In this document: in pieces, positions 1 through 9,200 of the stretch
Layout: every line of letters begins with the position of its first letter
Position numbering within the stretch: position 1 is the stretch's first letter
NCBI RefSeq assembly: GCF_018320785.1
Contig: NC_054881.1
Span: 42,632,424 to 42,696,423 of the forward strand
DNA length: 64,000 bases
From: Cheilinus undulatus
Taxonomy: Eukaryota > Chordata > Actinopteri > Labriformes > Labridae
Direction: 5' to 3'
The notes under the pieces: generated by a model
The model's input: the letters and a program-made list of their open reading frames with translations, nothing else
Told to the model about the DNA's origin: nothing
The model's database searches: none
Made by a program: the position numbers and the translations under genes

Positions 1-913
1 GACCTTTTTAACCAATTATTTTTTATTTTATCTCATATTTTCAACTCCAAACTTTGACTTCATAATCCCATAGTTTGACCTTTAGACTCACAATTAAAAA
101 TTTTGAATCATATTTTGTCTTTTACTTTCATGATTATAAATTTTATTTCATATTTTGACCTTTTAAACTCATGATTTTGACTTTCTTTCTATTATATTTG
201 CCTTTAAAAAACATTATTTTTCTATTTTAACTTCATGTTTTGACCTTTTTGAACTAATAAATGTACTTTTCTCAGATTGTGAGCCTTTAAACTTTTCTTT
301 TTAACTTTTTAAATGTCAGAAGCATTTATCATCAGTGCTAAGTTTTTGTCATATTTAATTAATGGTGAAATCAGGTTGAGAGTTTTTGGTTAAAAAGGTG
401 GGCCCTGTAGTATTTTGACCTTTTAAACTCATGATTTTGTGTTTTTACTCGTCTTTTTACCCTTTGAGCTCCTTACTTTTACTTTTATCTCACAATTTTC
501 AGATCCTCAGTTTTAAATTTTAAGTCATATTTGAACCTGTAAAGCTCAAAGTTTTTTTCTCACACTTTAATGGTTTAAACTGATTTTTAATTTTATCTCA
601 TATATTGACCTTAGAAAAATCATGATTTCAAAATTTAATCTCACATTTGAACCATTAAAAATCACGATTTCAACTTTTGCTCATATTTTTACATTTTAAA
701 AGAATTATTTTGAATTTAAATGCCATGTTTTGACCTTTTGGGCTAATAAATTTGAATTTTTATCTCACATTTTGGGCGTTTAAACTCGTCATTTTGACTT
801 TTTTCTATCTCAAAATCATTCATTATCAGTGCTAATGTTTTTTCCGCCCCATAATTCATTGCTGGTGAAAATGATGTTGACCGTTTATGGTTAAATGTGG
901 ACCCTGTGCGGCC
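1..913 (+). mobile_element. hAT-type element, AT-rich interior (left part)
   Basis: This stretch is a degenerate run of short AT-rich phrases of the type TTTTGACCTTTTAAACTCAT and TTTTATCTCATA. The same interior is found between clear hAT ends at 8308-9295, after a left hAT end at 6339, and in reverse at 18000-18450, so this is read as the inside of another copy whose left end lies before the window. It closes with the phrase GGACCCTGTGCGGCCCTCAGG, which has a counterpart near 9145. The copy resumes after 2331, because the element at 922-2330 is inserted in it. No gene is visible. Confidence 0.6.
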
Positions 914-1125
914 CTCAGGTTCAGTGTTGCCAGGTCTGTGTGACAAAGCTAGCCCAATGGCAGATAAAAACTAGCCCAAAACAAGCCCAATGCTGAAATT
1001 CAAAATAATACAGTGTGTGTCTGTGTGGCATGTTTCATGTTTTCCTGCCTCTCTGCAGGTTGTTTTAGTTGTACTTGAGTGTAAATAGAGTAGTTTTTCT
1101 GCTACAGATACTCATACACAAGACA

Positions 1126-1980
1126 CAGGGGTGCAACTACCTATTATGAGAAGCTTTTCAAAGAGCTGATGAATCATGGGTGTCTGGGTATTTATATTTC
1201 ATATTTGGACACTTACTGTAGTCCTGTGACTCTGTTAACTTAAAGGGATGCTTTCTATGTTTTTTCCTCTAATTTTTGATACTTTTAGCTAAAGGGGGAG
1301 GGTCCCCATGTTTTTCTTTGCCCTGGGCCTCCAAATGTCTAAAGCCGGCCCTGCCTCTCACCTGCAGCTCCCCCTCACAAATCGTTCTGTCCTGCCAGTT
1401 TGTTGCTTTCATTTTTCTTTTTCTACCCTTTTGACAGTATTCATTATTAGTGCATTAAAGATCAAATAAAACACCTATGTTTGGACACGTTTTACTTAAT
1501 TTTACATTATTTTAAGATGTGATCCGGGTGTGTTTGGCTCATTGATGATGATGCGTATCACAAAAGTCATCATCAAATACGAGTAGAGAGCATCGGCAGG
1601 AAATGCCTGAAGAAATGTGTTAAAATGAGGCCATTAGAAGCTTCAACACAAGACAGCACACCTCTATGAAGGTATTATAGACTTACTGAAGAGACGCGCT
1701 GTCAGCGGACTTCCTCTGCGCTCTTTTACACACATTCCTCCATCCTGGACGCACCCGACGGTAATCATACACAAGTTTTCATTTGAATCTGGCAGTTAAA
1801 GTCTGTCTTCTTTGTGTGGACTTAGATTTATTGATGTGACTTATTGCAGTCTTTCCTGCTGACAGTTTTCACCTTTATAGAGGATTTCGGGGGAATTTTT
1901 TTTTAAGTAAGCCTTATAAGTGCCACGATTTAAATGAAAGCACCCACGTGCTCGAGAGGGCGCGCACTGGAGCGCCTATA

Positions 1981-2015
<35 letters not shown>

Positions 2016-2221
2016 GCGAGAGGAGGGGAGGTGAAGGAGCGGAGGGGCGCCTAATCAGTGACGTGCCTCCGTTATTGATCATATCATTTACACATGCACA
2101 AACAGCTGTTAAATACAGAAAATGCTGACTTGAAATAATTTTACCCCCATCGCTTTGGTGCCCCCATAGCGCGGCGCCCCTATGCGTCGTATATAGTGCA
2201 TACCCACTTTTTGCGCCACTG
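1126..2221. mobile_element. hAT non-autonomous element with perfect 8-bp TSD
   Basis: It begins CAGGGGTGCAACTACC, ends TTTTTGCGCCACTG, and is flanked by identical ACAAGACA at 1118-1125 and 2222-2229. It lies inside the element at 922-2330. Its middle (about 1145-1905) matches the interior of a different hAT at 31289-38169, whereas its right 300 bp match 38420-38700, which lies outside that element. It therefore looks like a chimera of two families. A GT microsatellite lies at 1981-2012. No coding capacity is seen. Confidence 0.85.
1981..2012. repeat. (GT)n microsatellite
   Basis: About 15 uninterrupted GT dinucleotides lie inside the hAT at 1126-2221. The related sequence at 38488-38500 has only about five, so the run expanded after the copies separated. 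Confidence 0.95.
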
Positions 2222-2330
2222 ACAAGACATAAAAATGGGTCTGCTCAACCCGCGGACAACAAAGTCTACCCGTGGCAGTACGTTAAAAGTAGCCCAATTC
2301 CACAGGAAAACCGCGGACCTGGCAACCCTG

Positions 2331-3412
2331 CTCAGGTTAGACCTGAATCCAGGATCCGGCCCCTGTTATAAAGGAAAACTTGCAAAGACAGCACTGATGC
2401 ACCAAGAAAAGGGTATTAAACTTTGTCTGCCAGGGTCTTTCAAAGGTATTTAACTGGACTTTTAGACACATGCAGTGACCCTGATGAATAAACACACAAA
2501 GCAGGAATCTGTACATAAGCCAGGTTTATTTTCTGTGTTCATTATCACAACATTTCCCCTGGGTTTGATTCAAGCTCTTTTCAAAATAAGAAACAGCCGT
2601 CGATCACAAGATTAGACATTTTAAGAGTTTATTTGTACATAAAAAAGTGAAAAAGTGAATATAGAGTTAGATTCTTGCATAAAAGGTAACTGTTGATAGA
2701 GAAGAGTCCAATAAAAAAGTCCATTTACAGTCAAATATGATCTCTTACTAGTTCAGTTAAAAGGCACCCATTATAAAAAAAAATATAAAGCATAAAAAAC
2801 AAACATTATAGCAACAGCCTGTGTTACAAATAAATTATTTTTACACTTTTATTCAAAATTTATAAGGATACTTTTTAAGGTGTAAAACTTCAATTTTCTC
2901 CCTTCAAGTCACATTTTCTGATGTGAACTCAAGACTGTCCTGTTTGCTTTGTTTTTATTTTGTAGAAAATAGCTGTTAAATATTTATTCCTGGAGTTTAA
3001 GCAACATGAGATAGGTACAAATAAATGCAATTGACTTTTGTTATTTATTCATTAAAATCAGATCCAAAGCTGGGGAACATATCTTCTGAACTTCTGTTAG
3101 AGCTGATCTACAAACATTTTGTTCTGTTTATCCACAGACTGAAGGAATGATGGTGGCGGGTGTTTGTGAGTCTTTGAGCATGGCCAAGAAAATTATAATC
3201 AGATAAACCTTAACGATAATAGAGGAAGCGAAACAACGTTTGACTTCATCAACCAAAAAAACATAGCAAGCATATCTGACTGGTTGTACAATAGCTCTTC
3301 AACGCTGTGAAAAAGTTCTGACTTTGTTTAAATGAAGGATAAATGTTTCAGTTCTCTCTTAATGATTGCTGGCCAAACTTTTAAAAATGATCACGCTAAG
3401 AACAATAGCTAA
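2331..3412. other. Non-coding, AT-rich; no gene recognised
   Basis: The first 60 to 70 bp continue the hAT interior interrupted at 913. The rest is AT-rich with no supported exon. Read on the minus strand it contains several ATTTA pentamers and an AATAAA near 2630, so it could include distal 3' untranslated sequence of the minus-strand TNF-ligand gene. That is only a possibility. Confidence 0.4.
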
Positions 3413-3420
3413 TGCTAATA

Positions 3421-3703
3421 GGGATGCGCGATATTATCGGTCTGGTATTGGTATCGGCAGATATCAAAATTACTGCCGATATTTACATCCCATATTTTGT
3501 ATTTGGTCTTTTTCTGGATTTTTCCTCATTCTTTAAACTTGAAAGTGTTTTTTAAGGATAAAAGTTTGTTTCCTTGATCATCCTTAAACCTTAAGTGTCC
3601 AAAAGGACTGACAATTTTTGTCTGAAAAGGGTTTTTGAATATCGGTACTGACATTGGTATCGGCTAAAATGAATCTGTACGTATCGGCATATCGGATATC
3701 GGT
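3421..3703. mobile_element. MITE rich in TATCGG motifs
   Basis: Many copies of TATCGG and CCGATA lie near the two ends in opposite orientation, which gives an imperfect terminal inverted repeat starting GGGATGCGCGATATTATCGG. The flanking octamers TGCTAATA (3413-3420) and AGCTAATA (3704-3711) differ at one base, consistent with an 8-bp hAT duplication. It interrupts a minisatellite that continues on both sides. Confidence 0.55.
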
Positions 3704-3711
3704 AGCTAATA

Positions 3712-4200
3712 TTACCGTAAAGGCTGAGGAGGCCAGCTTATGCAAAAATGTCACAACTACCTCACTAAAACAATCTAATATTGACATTAGCAACCTACAG
3801 CTAAGTTAAACCACCTTATGCTAGCTTTTATGCTACCCAAAAGTAATATTAGCATTGAAATAAAGGTGGACAGCGTATGCTAATATTTAACGACTGTCTA
3901 TTAACAATGTTAGCTACTTAAAGCTAAGGTCAACCACTTCATGTTAACATTTTGTCCAGCCAGTATTACTTTAATCAAAGGTGGACAGCTTCTGCTAACA
4001 ATTAACCGCTACCTGGTCAATACTAATATTAGCTACTTAACGCTAAGGTAACCACCTCATGCTAGCATAATATCCAGCAAATATTAATGTCACCTACTGA
4101 AAACAAAGGCGAAAAAAGCTTATGCCAAGATTTTACAACTATTATGACCATTTCAAGCTTATAAAATCAAAGTTAAAGGCCTTTTTATGTTAACATGTAA
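3712..4200. repeat. Minisatellite, period about 120 bp
   Basis: The phrase 'GCTAAGGT..AACCACCTCATGCTAGC' recurs at about 3795, 3920 and 4040 with related spacers (AAAGGTGGACAGC, CTAATATTAGCTAC). Three to five degenerate units are visible, rich in GCTAAT and GCTAGC. No gene is recognised here. Confidence 0.6.
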
Positions 4201-4554
4201 ACTGGCCAATAACACAGTTAGCTTGCAAGTATTAGAGCGTTTGCTCTTGCCTTAGCTAGGTAGCTATTGAGTTTTGAGGTATGTGTTTTTTAATGTCTTT
4301 TTGACCCTTGGAGTTTTATTTTTAGTTGATGGAATGTAATGAAACCAAACTGCCAGAATATCAACAGCAATCTATGACTAAAAAGGGTGATAAAAACACT
4401 TAAAGGCCATAAAATTCAATTAGGTGTCAAAGCGTTGAAAAAAATAGCAATAAAATGTAGCAAGCAAATTGCATAGATGACTTACAATCAAGAAGAAAAA
4501 TAAGGAACTGGAATGTTTGATTGTAGGAGGAATGTACGGAGCCCGTTTATTTTT

Positions 4555-5222
4555 TTTAAAATGCATGTTTTAGTATCTCGCACGCGCGTTTTATTCATAT
4601 ATCTCGTGCACGCGAAATAGCCTATACTATCTACAGTGCTTAACAAATGTATTAGACCACCCAAAGTCAGGTTTCTGCCACAGCTGCCCTAAATTAACAG
4701 CATTGGTAATTAACAAAATCATTTTTGATGTTTCTGCAATGGTTAATACACCAATATGTAGAAGCTCTTCAACCCAAATGATATTTTCAATGCTAAAATA
4801 CAATTATTATTTTATCCATAGTTTTCTAATTTACTGATTTACAAAAAAACTGAAAAAATAGTAAAGCACATTATTATTCCTTGATCAATATGTCAAATTA
4901 TAGTTATTTACTGTCATTCCTGAACAGAAAAATGAGTTTTAGTGGTTGAATGTTATGCTTGATTGATTTCTGACTTCTCAGAGAAGCCCAGTGAGCCGGC
5001 TCAAATTTGGGTGAATTCAGTTTGAAATTCCTCATTCCTGTTCAAAAATGGTAAAACGTGGAGAGCTGACGGAAAATGAAAGAGTCCGCATTAAAGCACT
5101 TCATGATGCTGGATGGTGTCTGAGACAGAGATGACAGGTGGACTAATAAATTAGTTAAAACGCGCGTGCGAGATACTAAAACGTGCGCGAGATACTATAT
5201 CAATCACGCGTGCGTATTAAGA
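4555..5222. repeat. CpG-rich inverted repeat split by a MITE
   Basis: At 4573-4618 the phrases TAGTATCTCGCACGCGCG and ATCTCGTGCACGCG occur. At 5159-5222 the same phrases occur in the opposite orientation (CGCGCGTGCGAGATACTA). The CpG density stands out in an AT-rich window. The two halves are separated by the Tc1-derived MITE at 4634-5158. Confidence 0.6.
4634..5158 (+). mobile_element. Tc1-derived MITE, copy 1
   Basis: The left end is CAGTGCTTAACAAATGTATT after a TA. The body keeps the first codons of a Tc1-type transposase, starting MVKRGELTENERVRIKALHD at 5049, and then jumps straight to the region before the right end (GACAGGTGG). A second copy with the same deletion lies at 56429-56972. 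The right terminal repeat here is degraded to ACTAATAAATTAGTT. Confidence 0.72.
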
Positions 5223-5353
5223 AAAAAAAAACATGTTCATGTCACCTACCAGGCTTCGTAGGAATGAAATAAAAGTATCTCAAAATTATTTATGTGTTTC
5301 AGTGTCATGTTTTTATAAAAAACTGGCTATAGTAGACAAATAACCAAGATTAA

Positions 5354-5632
5354 CCCCTTTAAGCCTGAAAACACAAATTATAGCCAGAAAAATCTCATTT
5401 TTTGGAACTGAAATGTTTATTTCACTTTCTACTAAAATCCCCTAAAAAAATCTAAATTTCCATAAAGTTTAACATATAAATTTTTGTATCTCATTTGATA
5501 AATTAGGTGTTTTTGGTAACTGATAATCCACTTTTATAATTTATCAGACTGTATTCAGAAGGCTTTTTTTTGTCATTTATGATCATTTTGATTAGATAGA
5601 GGTATAAAAATATGTAAACAGGCTTGAAAGGG
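5354..5632. mobile_element. piggyBac-like MITE flanked by TTAA
   Basis: It reads TTAA, CCCCTTTAAGCCTG, about 250 bp of AT-rich DNA, CAGGCTTGAAAGGG, TTAA. A TTAA duplication together with ends of the form CCC...GGG is the hallmark of the piggyBac superfamily. It is too short to encode a transposase. Confidence 0.7.
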
Positions 5633-5862
5633 TTAACTATCATGAGCATCGTTCTTTACATTCCTATGATACTTCTATTCAGCATTAAGAGAGGTTAAAT
5701 TAGATAAGTCACAGCGGCTAAGTCTCCTTTTACAGTACACGACCCTCACAGGAAGAACTTCCACAAATAAGGGGACTGGATGGAAGTAAGTAAACTATAA
5801 TAAAATAAAAGAGAGAATTCTGATATGCACTGGAAATGCATATTCTCCTGCAGCCTTCCTCT

Positions 5863-6254
5863 CTATGTGTAAAAAGCTCCGAATGATGATTTAATGATCA
5901 TTGATTCTCCCTCTTGAACCTCCACTCTCACGTGATCTTCTTGATTCAAATAAAAAAGCTGCCCCACAGTTAAAACCCTGAAAACGTCGTCTTTGCACGG
6001 TGCACTTTCCATTTCACTGGTGAGGGGTTTTGATTTTTCATGCTGTGGATTCCACTTGAGCAGCTTCACACTTAATGTGTCATATTCTTTGGTCTTGCTC
6101 AGCTTGCAGCAGAAAAACACTTTCAGGTAGAAGAAATAGAAGCCGTTCACCGGGATCCTGATGGCTCGCTTTTCTTCGCTGTAGTGTCTGTCCCCAAACA
6201 GAGGCTCCCATTTCAGGAACAGAGGACAGGTCTCGTTTGGAACATTCTGGGAGG
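5863..6254 (-). CDS. TNF-ligand exon 4 (TNF homology domain)
   Basis: The acceptor CCTCCCACAG lies at 6264-6255 and the exon ends with TAG at 5865-5863. It encodes nearly the whole receptor-binding domain. Visible family features are the strand GFYFFYLKVFF, a cysteine pair (CC) followed by a later APC cysteine that could form a disulfide, the stretch GQLFYLNQEDHVRVEV matching the usual 'L..GD.V.V.V' strand, and the terminal FGAFYT. The exon enters in phase 1. Confidence 0.88.
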
Positions 6255-9200
6255 CTGTGGGAGGAAAGGGGTGGAGGGAGTGAGATCTACAGTGAAACTA
6301 ACGATCACATCATGCCTGCAGATTTTGTCCATTCAGAGCAGAGGTGTCAAACTCAAGGCCCGGGGGCCAAATCCGGCCCATTGTGCAGTTTTACCCGGCC
6401 CACCAGATCACATCATATTTTGATTCTAACCGGCCCACCAGTATGAGGTCTGCAGATTTCCTCCAGTATAACACTGTAAACCTAACCTTGATGATTAAAA
6501 ACATCCCTGTTGAGTGATAAGAATTAGAAAGAGTTAAAATAATTAGATAAAAAGTCAGGAATGTGGGAAAAAAAATTGGCTTTGACTCCATATTTTCTAA
6601 TTTGCATCTCACAATTATGACTTAAAGATATGGTTTTGACTTTTAATCTCTTATTTTAATCATTTAGATTCACGATTTTATTATTAAGTCATATTTTGAC
6701 GTTTTAAACTCGTGAAATTGAATTTTATCTTACATTTAGAAATTTTGAACTCCAAACTCTGAATTTTAATCACAAGTATTAACCTTTTCTATTTAAAATC
6801 TTACATTTTTAGCTCATCTTTGGACCTTTAAAACTCAGTATTTTTAATTTTATCTCACATTTTGACATTGAAAACTCATTATTTATTTAGCAGCGTAGAT
6901 GCTGCTAAAGTGCCAGTTTTATCAGAACTTGATGACATTTCTCCATTAAAAGAAGAACAAAGAACAGCAGTGAGTCATTTTCTTTTCAAAAACCACAAAA
7001 TTTGACTATTGACATGTCTACAGTCGCCATGGTTCGTGTTATTCTTTGGTAGCTGCACCTCAATAGCGGCTACGTCACGTGTTTTGTTGCTCTGATTGGC
7101 CTGTAAAGATGTGACAGAATGTTCAGCCAACCACACTGAGTTTTTTTCAAAGCCTCTACCCTTTCCCAAACGCGGTCTATGAGAGGTTTTCCAGACGGAT
7201 GTGTGAAACAAACGTGTCTGGCGTGTCAGGTTACAAGTGGCACGGAATTTAGGCAAAAAGTTAAAACTTTTTACATCTGACTGAAGTGAGTGATGCTGTA
7301 GGAGTATTACCCTCACTGGATGTCACCGTCCTTTTTCAGGATCAGTGCAGCTATGCCAGAATGACTAGCAGCTTTTTATTCCACATTTACCAAAGACTTA
7401 GTAATTGTGCCAAGACCAAACTGCATCTGGTTTCACTCCTCGTAAATCTTCCTACGTTTGAGTTTCCTGCTGCGATGTTAGCCAGCGCCTCATGTTTCCT
7501 GACGTTGCATCATCTTGGGTGTGAGTAGTTCTAGATTGTTTGGAGAGGATATTGAGTTTATTTCGTGTGATTATATTCAACCACTGTGACGGAGTATTGG
7601 CAGAAATACTTGTGGAATTTCAAGCAAACTGAAGCATGTGAAACATGCATATTTGTACTTGCCACAGTCATGCAAAAGGAGACAAATTTAGAGAAAAATA
7701 CTCACTGAGGTCAATGCGCAGTCTGTCAGGGTTTGTTTGAACACCAGCTGCCAAAAAACAAACAGTTTTCATGAAAAGAGCGTATGAAAAAGAGGTGAAG
7801 AAACAGGTTCTGTCTGTTGTGTTTGGCAGGAGAAATTGAGAGCATTTGTAGATTATGACATCAAGTTTTCTGACGGTAAAGAACCACACACCTTGAGGGG
7901 ATGTTGCCTCTTGCTTGGCTCGTCGTGGCTCGTCGATGCTCTGAAAGAAAAGGTGGAAAATTTTTAATTAAGTATTAAAGTGATGACATGCATCTTTGTG
8001 TGTGGCCATAATTACATCCTCTTCTAACATCAAGCTCAGGCTAGAAGATCAGCTACTGAGTCCCGGTAACATTTGACTGATAGAAAAGATCTGCCAGATT
8101 ATTGTCAACCACCGGAAAAACAAACAACCAACATTAAAACAAGATACTTTATCATCCATTCACCAACAGCAGCTATCGTTAGCATTCAGGCTCTTAGCCA
8201 AGAAGTTACTTCAAATTTTAAAACCACAATTCCAAAAAGTTGGGTCACTGTGTACAATGTAAATAAAAACAGGTAGCTCATAAACCCTTATATCATTCAC
8301 AATAGGACAGGGGTGTCAAACTCAAGGCCCGGGGGCCAAATCAGGCCACTGGTACAGTAATACCCGGCCCGCAGGATCATATCATACTCTTATTATATCA
8401 GTATGAGGTCTGCAGATTTTCTACTGTATAATAGCATCAATGTAACTTTGATTACTCAAAATAACCTTGTGAAAACATAAATATCTGAAAAAGAGTAAAA
8501 ATATTTAGAAAAGTTAGAAAGGTCAGAAAAAATAATGATTAATGTTTTCATTTCATGCTTCTGAATTTACATTTCTTGATTCTGACTTAAACTTATGATT
8601 TTTAATTTTTTTCTCATATTTTATCTTTACAATTAATAAATTTAACAATTTTATATCATATTTTGACCTTTTAAATTCACAATCTAAAATTCTGTTATTT
8701 TTGGACCTTTAAATGTCCTAACTTTGACTTTTTAATCTCATGTTTTTCTCTTTTAAACTCATAATTTCTAATTTTATCTCAAATTTTGACCTTTAAAACT
8801 CATAATTTCTAATTTTATCTCAAATTTTGACCTTTAAAACTCAAAATTTCTAATTTTATCTCATATTTTGACCTTTTAAACTCATAATTTCTTATTTTAT
8901 CTCATATTTTGACCTTTTAAACTCATGATTCTGACTTTGAGATATTTGCCTTTTAAAAACATTATTTTGACTTTTAAATTCTTGTTGTGACCTTTCTAAC
9001 TAATAAGTTTTATCTTTAATCTCAGATTTTGAGCCCTTACACTCATCATTTTGACTTTCTTTTATCTCAGAATGATTTGTCATCAGGGTTTTTGTCATAT
9101 TATATTACTGGTCAGAATGAGGTTGACAGTTAATGGTTAAATGTTGGCCCTGTTGGGCTCTCTGGTTAGGCCTAAAGTCAGAATCTGGACCTTGTTATAA

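Larger units (their letters stand above)
922..2330. mobile_element. hAT-like non-autonomous element with perfect 8-bp TSD
   Basis: The ends are CAGTGTTGCCAGGTC and, on the other strand, CAGGGTTGCCAGGTC. The 8 bp outside both ends are identical (CTCAGGTT at 914-921 and 2331-2338), as expected for hAT transposition. Only about 310 bp of its own sequence remain, holding GCCCAAT-rich phrases near both ends, because a second hAT (1126-2221) sits inside it. No transposase is encoded. Confidence 0.82.
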
